Below, in pieces: positions 7,085 through 13,758 of a stretch of 14,938 nt of DNA. The DNA lies in assembly GCA_025933895.1 (NCBI GenBank), contig JAICZB010000029.1, positions 1 to 14,938 on the forward strand, given 5' to 3'. Numbering within the stretch: position 1 is the first letter of the stretch; every line of letters starts with the position of its first letter. The position numbers were made by a program, and so were the translations under genes. The DNA comes from Thermoleophilia bacterium (GTDB taxonomy: Bacteria > Actinomycetota > Thermoleophilia > Gaiellales > Gaiellaceae). Under the pieces are notes generated by a model. The model made no database searches. It saw only the letters and a program-made list of their open reading frames with translations, and was not told where the DNA came from.

Positions 7085-8222
7085 CTCGACGAACGGCCGC
7101 GGCCGGCTCGACGACGGCAAGGTCCGCGTCGCGATCGTCGGCGTCGGAAACTGCGCGAACTCGCTGCTCCAGGGCGTCGAGTACTACAAGGACGCGCCGG
7201 ACGACCAGTTCGTCCCCGGCCTCATGCACGTCAACCTCGGCGGCTACCACGTCCGGGACGTCGAGTTCACCGCCGCGTTCGACGTCGTCAAGGGCAAGGT
7301 CGGCGAGGATCTCTCCGACGCGATCTGGGCGCATCCGAACGACACGATCAAATTCGCGGATGTCCCGAAGACGGGCATCGAGGTCTCTCGCGGCATGACG
7401 CACGACGGGCTCGGCAAGTACCTGTCGCAGGTCGTCGAGAAGTCGCCGGGCAAGACGGACGACGTGGTCGGGATCCTCAAGGAGACGAAGACCGACGTCG
7501 TCGTCAACTACCTTCCGGTCGGTTCCGAGGCAGCGACGAAGTGGTACGCCGAGCAGGTGCTCGAGGCCGGCTGCGCGATGGTGAACTGCATGCCGGTCTT
7601 CATTGCGCGCGAGGACTACTGGGGCAAGCGGTTCGAGGAGAAGGGCCTCCCGATCATCGGCGACGACATCAAGTCGCAGGTCGGCGCGACGATCACGCAC
7701 CGCGTCCTCACCTCGCTCTTCCGGGAGCGCGGCGTCCACCTCGACAAGACGATGCAGCTCAACGTCGGCGGCAACTCCGACTTCCTCAACATGCTCGAGC
7801 GGGAGCGCTTGGAGTCGAAGAAGATCTCGAAGACGAACGCGGTCACTTCGATGCTCGACTACGACCTCGGCGCGGGGAACGTGCACGTAGGCCCGTCCGA
7901 CTACGTGCCGTGGCTGACCGACCGCAAGTGGGCCTACATCCGGATGGAGGGGTCGTCGTTCGGCGACGTGCCGCTCAACGTCGAGCTCAAGCTCGAGGTC
8001 TGGGATTCGCCCAACTCGGCCGGGATCGTGATCGACGCCGTCCGGCTGTCGAAGCTCGCGCTCAACAACGGCGTGGCGGGCGCGCTGGTCGGCCCGAGCT
8101 CGTATCTCATGAAGTCGCCGCCGAAGCAGATCGTCGACGACGAGGCGTACGAGCTGACCGAGCAGTTCATCCGCGAGAACGCGCGCGTCGCGGCCGAGCA
8201 CGAGGCGACGGCGGAGGTCTAG
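7068..8222 (+). CDS. ino1: Inositol-3-phosphate (L-myo-inositol-1-phosphate) synthase
   Basis: NAD-dependent cytosolic enzyme that isomerises glucose 6-phosphate to inositol phosphate, the first step of inositol-lipid, mycothiol and inositol-solute synthesis. 384 residues. It follows the actinobacterial Ino1 pattern closely: VAIVGVGNCANSLLQGVEYY (dinucleotide-binding, residues 21-40), PGLMHV, YHVRDVEF, VNYLPVGSEAA, the GDDIKSQVGATITHRVL block, MQLNVGGN, FLNMLERERLESKKISKT, GPSDYVPWL, and VWDSPNSAGIVIDAVR. A clear GGAGG at 7058-7062 sits 5 nt before the ATG at 7068. It overlaps the end of the phosphotransferase gene, indicating one operon and translational coupling. The N-terminal 15 residues are a low-complexity Ser/Asn/Gly tail. 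Confidence 0.97.
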   Translation: MSTNGNSTNGRGRLDDGKVRVAIVGVGNCANSLLQGVEYYKDAPDDQFVPGLMHVNLGGYHVRDVEFTAAFDVVKGKVGEDLSDAIWAHPNDTIKFADVPKTGIEVSRGMTHDGLGKYLSQVVEKSPGKTDDVVGILKETKTDVVVNYLPVGSEAATKWYAEQVLEAGCAMVNCMPVFIAREDYWGKRFEEKGLPIIGDDIKSQVGATITHRVLTSLFRERGVHLDKTMQLNVGGNSDFLNMLERERLESKKISKTNAVTSMLDYDLGAGNVHVGPSDYVPWLTDRKWAYIRMEGSSFGDVPLNVELKLEVWDSPNSAGIVIDAVRLSKLALNNGVAGALVGPSSYLMKSPPKQIVDDEAYELTEQFIRENARVAAEHEATAEV

Positions 8223-8228
8223 CGACCG

Positions 8229-8489
8229 ATGGTCACGCGGGCGGTGTCGGCACGGGATTGGCTGACACCGCTCGCGATCCTCGTCCCGATCGGCCTGACG
8301 CCGGCTGCCTTCGTGTGGATGGCGCGCGTGGGCGTGTTTGCCTGGCTCGTCTTCCCCGTGGGGCTCGCCGCAGCGGCTGTCGCCGGCACGAGCACATACG
8401 GCGTTCGCACGGCCCTCGTCGCGGCGATTTCCACGTGGCTCGCCCTCCTCGTCGCCCGGAACGCCGGGCTTCTGCGAGACCTGACGTGA
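8229..8489 (+). CDS. Small membrane protein, unknown function
   Basis: 86 residues with about three hydrophobic segments (roughly 11-28, 31-49 and 55-77) and a charged N-terminus (VTRAVSARDW). I do not recognise a family. It starts 6 nt after the ino1 stop with GGAGG (8213-8217) 11 nt upstream, and its TGA overlaps the GTG of the next gene as GTGA. It is thus almost certainly co-translated with ino1 and the acetyltransferase. No catalytic motif is visible. It could be a partner of the membrane phosphotransferase upstream, but nothing beyond position supports that. Confidence 0.7.
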   Translation: MVTRAVSARDWLTPLAILVPIGLTPAAFVWMARVGVFAWLVFPVGLAAAAVAGTSTYGVRTALVAAISTWLALLVARNAGLLRDLT

Positions 8490-9283
8490 GCCCGGATCTC
8501 GAAATCCGCTCCGCCCGCTCGCTCGCGCCCGCTGAGCGAGCGGAGCTGTTCAATGCGGCCTACGAGGGGTACCTCGTCCCGTTCCACGTGGACGAGGCGA
8601 CGCTCGCCTTCATGGACGACGCGTTCGACCTCGATCTCGACGCCTCCCGGATCGCATTCCGGGGCGGCGCACCCGTCGGCCTCGGGAACCTCGGCGTGCG
8701 CGGCGAGGACGCCTGGATCGGCGGCGTCGGCGTCGTGGCCGGCACGCGCCGGTCGGGCATCGGCGAAGCGCTGATGCTCGCGCTGCACGAGGAGGCCCGG
8801 GAACGCGGTGTGCGACGGGTGTGGCTCGAGGTGATCGTCGAGAACAGGGGCGCCTTCGCCCTCTACGAGAAGCTCGGCTACCGGACCGTCCGCGACGTCG
8901 AGGTCTGGTCGCTGCCGACAGCCGAAGACGAAGACGCGCACGAGACGCGCGACATCTCCGCCGACGAGGCGCAGGCGCGGATCCGCGAGCTGGGTAGCGA
9001 GCGCGAGCCCTGGCAGCGCGCCGACGGGACGCTCGCGCACTACGCCGACGCGCGCGGCCTCGCGACAGACACCGGCGCCGGCGCCGCGGTGTACCGCCAG
9101 CCCGGGGAGAACGTCCAGCTCGTCCAGTACGCCGGCGAGCCGAAGCCGCTGCTGCGTACGCTGCGCGCGCTCGGCCGGGTCAGCGTCCTCAACCTCCCGG
9201 AGGACGACGCCGCCGCGCCGGTGCTGCGCGAGCTCGGCGGCTCGGTCTTCGTCCGGCAGCACGAGATGCTGCTCGACCTCTAG
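8486..9283 (+). CDS. GNAT-family N-acetyltransferase with degenerate second domain
   Basis: 265 residues from a GTG that overlaps the previous stop (GTGA). The N-terminal GNAT domain (about 5-143) is complete. Motif A is GVGVVAGTRRSGIGEALM with the acetyl-CoA pyrophosphate-binding R88-x-x-G91-x-G93, and motif B is VENRGAFALYEKLGYR (118-133). The second half (about 150-265) has the same end pattern (APVLRELGGSVFVRQHEMLLDL) but no Q/R-x-x-G-x-G loop. It looks like a tandem GNAT repeat that has lost cofactor binding. The substrate is unknown. Mycothiol synthase is also a tandem GNAT with one inactive half and also uses an inositol-derived substrate, but its specific motifs are not evident here, so I do not name it so. 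Last gene of the ino1 operon. Confidence 0.85.
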   Translation: MSPDLEIRSARSLAPAERAELFNAAYEGYLVPFHVDEATLAFMDDAFDLDLDASRIAFRGGAPVGLGNLGVRGEDAWIGGVGVVAGTRRSGIGEALMLALHEEARERGVRRVWLEVIVENRGAFALYEKLGYRTVRDVEVWSLPTAEDEDAHETRDISADEAQARIRELGSEREPWQRADGTLAHYADARGLATDTGAGAAVYRQPGENVQLVQYAGEPKPLLRTLRALGRVSVLNLPEDDAAAPVLRELGGSVFVRQHEMLLDL

Positions 9284-9290
9284 CGAGCAC

Positions 9291-9296
9291 TAGACT
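9291..9296 (+). promoter_or_regulatory. Candidate -10 element of the GT-PHP gene
   Basis: TAGACT lies 8 nt before the GTG at 9305, with no Shine-Dalgarno between. The spacing is 2 nt longer than at the other leaderless-type starts in the window. It lies just after the acetyltransferase stop (9281-9283). Confidence 0.4.
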
Positions 9297-9304
9297 CGAT
9301 CGAA

Positions 9305-11032
9305 GTGCGGATCGCGCTCGTCACGCCGTTCGCCTGGTCGCAGCCGCACGACGTGAACGAGCACGTGGACGTGCTCGCGCGCGAACTACGCCGGCGCGGC
9401 CACGCGGTCACGATCCTGGCGCCCTCGAACCGCGCGCGTGAACTGGCCGCCGGGCGGCGCGCGCTGCTCGGCGCGGTCGACGACGAAGAGCTGATCGCGA
9501 TCGGACCGGCCGTCCCGATCTCCCGGCGGAGCCGGATGGGAGTGCCCGTCGGCGTCCGTGCGAGCCTCTCACTCGCGCTCGCACGCGGGAGGTTCGACGT
9601 CGTGCACGGCTTCGAGCCCGGGCTACCGAGTCTCTCGTACCTCGCGCTCCGCGACTCCGCGGCGCTCACGGCAGCGACCTTCTTCTCGCCGGAGCGGCTC
9701 GGCTATCCGCCCGGCCGCGCGCAGCGGGAGCGGCTGCTCGGTCGCCTCGACGCACTCCTCGCGACGAGCGAGGAAGTCGCGGAGGCAGCGGCCGTCCGCT
9801 TCCCGGGCCGCTACGAGCTCGTCCCGCACGGAATCGACCCCGAGCTGTTCGCGCCTGCCGAGAAGAAGCAGCTGGTGGTGATGGAGTGGCGGCAGACGGA
9901 GCGGCCGCTCCTGCGCGCGCTCGTACGCGAGCTCGCGCAGCAACCCGGCTGGGAGCTCGTGCTCCTCCGAACGCGAATCCCTGCCTCACGACCGACGGTG
10001 CCATCCCGGTTGCGCGGGCGGATGCGCGTTCGAACCGCCCGCACGGGCGCGACGCGCGCCGAGCTGCTCCGCTCCGCGGCGATCTTCGTCCCCGCAGCCG
10101 AGGGACTGCCGCGCCTCGTGGCCGAGGCCCGGACCGCAGGTGTCGCGATCGCGGCTCCGCCCGGTCGCGCCGGGCAACCGGAGCTCGCAGCCGCCGAGAC
10201 CGCACGGATGATCGAGGACGAGGCCTTCCGCGCGCGGCGCACCGCCGAGAGCCTGGCGTCAGCGGAGCCGCAGACGGCCGAGGCGCTCGCCGACTGCGTC
10301 GAGGAGGTCTACGACCGGCTCGCCTCCCGCCGACGCAGCCACACCACGACCCGACCCGACGAGGAACGCGACTGGATCGTCGCCGACCTCCATCTCCACA
10401 CGAGCTGGTCGCACGACTGCTCGATCGACGTCGACGAGCTGCTCGACCACTCGGAGGCCCAGGGGCTCGGCGCGATCGCGGTCACCGACCACAACGTCCT
10501 CGCCGGCGCCCTGGAGGCGGTCGAGCGCGCCCGCGGGCGCCGCCTCGTCGTCATCCCCGGCGAGGAGATCAAGACGGCGGGGGACGGCGAGGTCATCGGG
10601 CTCTTCCTGCGGGAGGAGATCCCGCCGGGCATGTCCTTCGGCGAGACGATCGACGCAATCCGGGTGCAGGGCGGGCTCGTCTACCTGCCGCATCCCTTCG
10701 ACCGCCTGCACGCGATCCCGAGCCCGGCGACGCTGCACCGCCACCTCGCCGAGATCGACGTGTTCGAGGTCTACAACGCGCGTCTCCTCTTCGAGGCGTA
10801 CAACGAGGAGGCGCTCCGCTTCGCCCGCAAGTACAACCTCACGGCCGGGGCCGGCTCCGATGCGCACGTCCTCGCCGGCGTCGGCACGGGCGCCGTCCAG
10901 CTGCGGCGCTTCAGCGGGCCGGAGGAGTTCCTCGTCTCCCTCCACGACGCCGAGGTGCTGCGCCGGCCGAAGTCGCTCGTCTACCTGCAGGGATTGAAGT
11001 GGGTGGCCCAGGCCAAGGAACGGGTGCGCTGA
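9305..11032 (+). CDS. Fusion of GT4-like glycosyltransferase and PHP-domain metallo-phosphoesterase
   Basis: 575 residues. Residues 1-345 form a GT-B glycosyltransferase: N-terminal Rossmann fold with MRIALVTPF and LARELRRRGHAVTILAP, VVHGFEPG (99-106), VPHGIDPELFAP (173-184), and the GT4 E-x7-E motif in PAAEGLPRLVAEA (E266, E274). The usual donor-phosphate block (FVGRxxxxKG) after residue 185 is replaced by VVMEWRQTERPLLRALV, so activity is uncertain. Residues 357-575 form a PHP domain with all metal ligands: DLHLHTSWSHD (H363, H365), VTDHN (D395, H396), PGEEI (E420), LPHPFD (H463), GAGSDAH (D519, H521). PHP domains hydrolyse phosphoesters. The frame is continuous across a short charged linker (346-356), with no sign of an assembly join. 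The GTG at 9305 follows TAGACT. A role in making or trimming a sugar-phosphate lipid or glycan is inferred only. Confidence 0.88.
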   Translation: MRIALVTPFAWSQPHDVNEHVDVLARELRRRGHAVTILAPSNRARELAAGRRALLGAVDDEELIAIGPAVPISRRSRMGVPVGVRASLSLALARGRFDVVHGFEPGLPSLSYLALRDSAALTAATFFSPERLGYPPGRAQRERLLGRLDALLATSEEVAEAAAVRFPGRYELVPHGIDPELFAPAEKKQLVVMEWRQTERPLLRALVRELAQQPGWELVLLRTRIPASRPTVPSRLRGRMRVRTARTGATRAELLRSAAIFVPAAEGLPRLVAEARTAGVAIAAPPGRAGQPELAAAETARMIEDEAFRARRTAESLASAEPQTAEALADCVEEVYDRLASRRRSHTTTRPDEERDWIVADLHLHTSWSHDCSIDVDELLDHSEAQGLGAIAVTDHNVLAGALEAVERARGRRLVVIPGEEIKTAGDGEVIGLFLREEIPPGMSFGETIDAIRVQGGLVYLPHPFDRLHAIPSPATLHRHLAEIDVFEVYNARLLFEAYNEEALRFARKYNLTAGAGSDAHVLAGVGTGAVQLRRFSGPEEFLVSLHDAEVLRRPKSLVYLQGLKWVAQAKERVR

Positions 11033-11059
11033 TCCCGAACCTTTCTCGCGGAGCATCCT

Positions 11060-11644
11060 GTGACCGTGGCGAACGACGAGATCTACGAGAAATACCTGCA
11101 AAAGGCGATCACCGAGAGCAACGCCCTCGCTGACGAGCTCGCGCAGACCGCGGGCGGGGCCCGCGTGCCCGTGCTCGGCTCCGGCCACCCGCTCGCGGAC
11201 GTCTTCCTGCTGAAGTACTCGCCGAAGGCGTCGGAGCTGCAGGAGGGGGTCGCATTCTACGGCCGGGCGGGTAACGCGCTCCTCAAGTCGCTGCAACGCC
11301 TCCACGTCGACCCGATGGCGATCTACGGCACGAACTGCCTCAAGTTCGCCGGCGGCGACGAGGAGGAGTCGCGTCCGTTCCTCCTCCGCGAGCTGCACAT
11401 CGTCCAACCGAAGCTCGTCGTCGCAATGGGCGAGCCGGCCCTCGCCTTTCTCAATGCCGCGCAGTTTCCGCTCGCGCGCGAGGTCGCGCTGGTCGACGGC
11501 GAGCTGCAGGAGTTCACGCCGACGATCCAGGGGCTCGTCACGCCAGACATCGACGAGTCGCTCGACGAGCAGCCGGCGAAGACGGCGTTCTGGAACGCCT
11601 TCAAGGTGCTCGGCGAGTGGTGGAGCCAGACACCTCCGTACTGA
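11060..11644 (+). CDS. Uracil-DNA glycosylase superfamily-like protein lacking iron-sulfur cysteines
   Basis: 194 residues. It resembles family 4/5 uracil-DNA glycosylases: the active-site region appears as SPKASELQEGVAFYGRAGNA (residues 54-73, compare E..G.PF.GRAG), YGTNCLKF (89-96, compare Y.TN), and the VQPKLVVAMGEPALAFL core strand (115-131). Differences: only one cysteine (C93), so the 4Fe-4S cluster of family 4 cannot form; the GEAPG motif is replaced by LKYSPK; and the C-terminal HPS motif is replaced by TPDIDESLDE (161-170). It may therefore be a divergent glycosylase, a nucleic-acid-binding paralogue, or inactive. The GTG at 11060 has GCGGAG 6 nt upstream; another GTG lies 6 nt on. 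It follows the GT-PHP gene by 27 nt, and the next gene starts 2 nt after its stop. Confidence 0.75.
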   Translation: MTVANDEIYEKYLQKAITESNALADELAQTAGGARVPVLGSGHPLADVFLLKYSPKASELQEGVAFYGRAGNALLKSLQRLHVDPMAIYGTNCLKFAGGDEEESRPFLLRELHIVQPKLVVAMGEPALAFLNAAQFPLAREVALVDGELQEFTPTIQGLVTPDIDESLDEQPAKTAFWNAFKVLGEWWSQTPPY

Positions 11645-11646
11645 CC

Positions 11647-12363
11647 ATGGACGCGAGGGCGCGCCTCCGCGTCGCGGCGTTCGTCCTCCTCGCGGCCGGC
11701 GTCGTGACGTGGGACGCCGTCGCACCGCGCCTGGACAGCGTCGGGCTCTGGCCGGAAGTCGTCGTCATCGCGGCGGGTGTGCTCCCGGCGACGCTCGCCC
11801 TCATCTTCCTCGCGCTGCCGCTCTGGCCGAGGCGCCGGCTCGTCGCCGTCGCGCTCGCCGTGTTCGCGATCGCAGCGGTCGTGACCTGGCGCGCCGACGC
11901 CCACCTCGCCTCGAACTTCATGAAGCTCGCCGCCTACACGTGCGGCGGCTGGATCTTCCTCTGGCTGTTCGAAGAGCTCAGCTGGGTGCTGATCATCGCG
12001 CTGATCATCCCCTTCGTGGACGCGATCTCCGTAGCCGCAGGGCCGACGAACCACATCGTCCACCACCATTTCGCGGTGTACTCGGCGGTCGCCGTCGCCT
12101 TCCTCGCGCCGGGTGGCAACGCGGCCGGGCTCGGCCCCCCGGACATCCTCTTCTTCGCGCTCTTCCTCGCAGCGGCGGTGCGCTGGGGGCTCAGGCCCGG
12201 CTGGACGTGGCTCGCGATGACCGGGATGTACTCGCTGACGCTCGTGCTCGCGAACGCCACGGACGCGAGCGGCCTGCCGGCGCTGCCGTTCCTCTCCTTC
12301 GGCTTCCTGCTCGCGAACGGCGACCTCCTCTGGCGGCGGCTGCGCCGCGGCCGTGCCGCCTAG
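11647..12363 (+). CDS. Presenilin/signal-peptide-peptidase-like multi-pass membrane protein
   Basis: 238 residues, about nine hydrophobic segments. Three motifs of intramembrane aspartyl proteases of the presenilin/SPP type (Peptidase A22; the archaeal homologues are the closest resemblance I can recall) appear in order in the C-terminal half: PFVDAISV (122-129, D125; archaeal form YDAISV), GLGPPDILFFALF (161-173, D166; usual form GLGD followed by a hydrophobic run), and SGLPALPFLSFG (208-219, the PAL motif). Order and spacing (41 residues between the Asp residues, about 45 from the second Asp to PAL) suit that family. The usual GxGD reads GPPD, so catalysis is not assured. The start is ATG at 11647, two bases after the UDG-like stop, implying translational coupling; a GTG at 11617 is a weaker alternative. 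The stop overlaps that of the convergent methyltransferase gene. Confidence 0.75.
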   Translation: MDARARLRVAAFVLLAAGVVTWDAVAPRLDSVGLWPEVVVIAAGVLPATLALIFLALPLWPRRRLVAVALAVFAIAAVVTWRADAHLASNFMKLAAYTCGGWIFLWLFEELSWVLIIALIIPFVDAISVAAGPTNHIVHHHFAVYSAVAVAFLAPGGNAAGLGPPDILFFALFLAAAVRWGLRPGWTWLAMTGMYSLTLVLANATDASGLPALPFLSFGFLLANGDLLWRRLRRGRAA

Positions 12364-12372
12364 CCCGGCACG
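12352..12372. terminator. Hairpin holding two convergent stop codons in its loop
   Basis: Arms CGTGCCG (12352-12358) and CGGCACG (12366-12372) pair perfectly around the loop CCTAGCC. The loop contains TAG of the rightward presenilin-like gene (12361-12363) and, on the other strand, TAG of the leftward methyltransferase gene (12362-12360). It may act as a compact two-way terminator; there is no T-run. Confidence 0.4.
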
Positions 12373-13742
12373 TGCTCGAGGAGCGCGACGCACTCGACGT
12401 GCGGCGTGTGCGGGAACATGTCCACCGGCGTCACCCGCCGAAGCTCGTAGCCGTGCTCGTCGCGTAGAGCCTTGAGGTCGCCGGCGAGCGTCGTCGGATT
12501 GCAGGAGACGTAGACGAGTCGCGGCGCGCCGATACGGCCGAGTCGGCGCAGTGCCTTCCCGGCGAGGCCGGCGCGCGGCGGGTCGACGACGACGACGTCC
12601 GGCGGCCCGGAGCGTTCGAGCAGCTCCTCGACGACCTCGCCGACGTTGCCGGCGAAGAAGGCCGAGTTCGTGATCCCGTTGAGCTCCGCGTTCTCGAGCG
12701 CGCAGGCGACCGACTCCTCCGAGACCTCGATGCCCCAGACCGTCAGCGCGTCGCGCGCGAGCGAGAGCCCGATCGTGCCGATCCCGCAGTAGAGATCCCA
12801 GACGGTCTCGCCGCCGGTCAGCCCCGCAGCCTCGCGCGCGAGAGCGTAGAGCCGCTCGGCCATCGCCGTGTTCGTCTGCAGAAACGCGTTCGGGCGGACG
12901 CGGAAGCGGAGGCCGCAGAGCTCCTCCTCGATCCATTCCTCTCCCCAGAGCAGCCGCGTCGGCAGGTTCGTCACCTCGGCGAGCGTGTCGTTGATCGACC
13001 AATGGACGGAGCGAACCTCGGGGATGCGGCGGAGGACGTCGACGAGGTAGCCGGTCTCGAACCGCTCGCCGGGCGCGGTCACGAGCTGGACGAGCGCCTG
13101 GCCCGTGTTGCGGCCCTGCCGCACGACGAGGTGGCGGAGGTAGCCGCTTCCGTCCGCCTGCGAGTAGGCCTCGAGCCCCTCCTCGCGCGCCCAGACGCGG
13201 ACGGCGTCGCGGATCCCGTTCCCGAGCTCGTCGGTGAGCCAGCAGCGCTCGATCTCGAGCACCTCGTCCCAGCGGCCGGCCCGGTGAAAGCCGAGCGCCG
13301 GCCCATCGGGCGTGGATGTGAACGAGTACTCGAGCTTGTTGCGGTAGTGGAAGATCTCCGGCTCGCACGGGACGATCGGCTCGAGCGGCGGCTCGGCGAT
13401 GCCCGCAAGCCGCTGCAGCGCGTCGCGCACCTGCAGCTGCTTCTGCTCGAGCTGCGCCTCGTACGCGAGGTCCTGGAAGCGGCAGCCGCCGCAGGCGGGA
13501 AAGTGCGCGCACGGCGCCTCCACCCGCTCGGGTCCCGGCCGGAGCACCTCCGTCGCGAGCGCCTCGGCGTGGCTCCGCTTGACCTTCGTGACCCGCGCCC
13601 GCACGCGGTCGCCGGGAAGCCCACGCCGCACGAAGACGACGAAGCCGTCGAGCCGCGCGACGCCGTTGCCGCCGTACGCGAGCGAGTCGACGTCGAGCTC
13701 GAGCTCCTCTCCCTTGGTCACCGGCGCGGCCACGGCGCCCAC
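12360..13742 (-). CDS. rlmD: RNA m5-uridine methyltransferase, TrmA/RumA (RlmD) family
   Basis: SAM-dependent methyltransferase that methylates C5 of a uridine in 23S rRNA (or tRNA in TrmA members). 460 residues from the GTG at 13742. Domains in order: TRAM RNA-binding domain (about 9-66, DSLAYGGNGVARLDGFVVFV and LPGDRVRARV); 4Fe-4S ligands CAHFPACGGC (C78, C84, C87) plus a later Cys, probably C167 in ERCWLTDE; the central domain; FLQTNTAMAERLY; SAM-binding VWDLYCGIGTIGLSLA; VVVDPPRAGL; catalytic YVSCNPTTLAGDL; and the terminal VECVALLEH with the general-base Glu. The cluster and TRAM domain favour the RumA/RlmD type, but the target uridine cannot be fixed from sequence. A GTG at 13733 is a possible alternative start (7 nt after TACCGT). 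It lies 16 nt downstream of yjbQ and is probably co-transcribed with it. Confidence 0.92.
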   Translation of the reverse strand: MGAVAAPVTKGEELELDVDSLAYGGNGVARLDGFVVFVRRGLPGDRVRARVTKVKRSHAEALATEVLRPGPERVEAPCAHFPACGGCRFQDLAYEAQLEQKQLQVRDALQRLAGIAEPPLEPIVPCEPEIFHYRNKLEYSFTSTPDGPALGFHRAGRWDEVLEIERCWLTDELGNGIRDAVRVWAREEGLEAYSQADGSGYLRHLVVRQGRNTGQALVQLVTAPGERFETGYLVDVLRRIPEVRSVHWSINDTLAEVTNLPTRLLWGEEWIEEELCGLRFRVRPNAFLQTNTAMAERLYALAREAAGLTGGETVWDLYCGIGTIGLSLARDALTVWGIEVSEESVACALENAELNGITNSAFFAGNVGEVVEELLERSGPPDVVVVDPPRAGLAGKALRRLGRIGAPRLVYVSCNPTTLAGDLKALRDEHGYELRRVTPVDMFPHTPHVECVALLEHVPG

Positions 13743-13758
13743 GGTAACGACGCCGGGG

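Noticed and set aside
7011..8201. 396-codon frame opposite ino1
   Set aside because: Antisense shadow of a highly conserved enzyme; no start signal or motif.
8486..9283. Naming the acetyltransferase mycothiol synthase (mshD)
   Set aside because: Only the tandem layout and the ino1 neighbourhood fit; specific MshD motifs are not evident and the length is short.
9290..9310. Frameshift or assembly join creating the GT-PHP protein by chance
   Set aside because: The frame is continuous, codon bias is uniform, and both domains are complete with a short linker; the join lies at about 10340, not at any irregular sequence.
11323..13512. Long minus-strand open frame (729 codons) across the presenilin-like gene and the methyltransferase
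   Set aside because: Shadow frame: Arg/Ala/Glu-rich, no motif, and it overlaps clearly coding frames on both strands.
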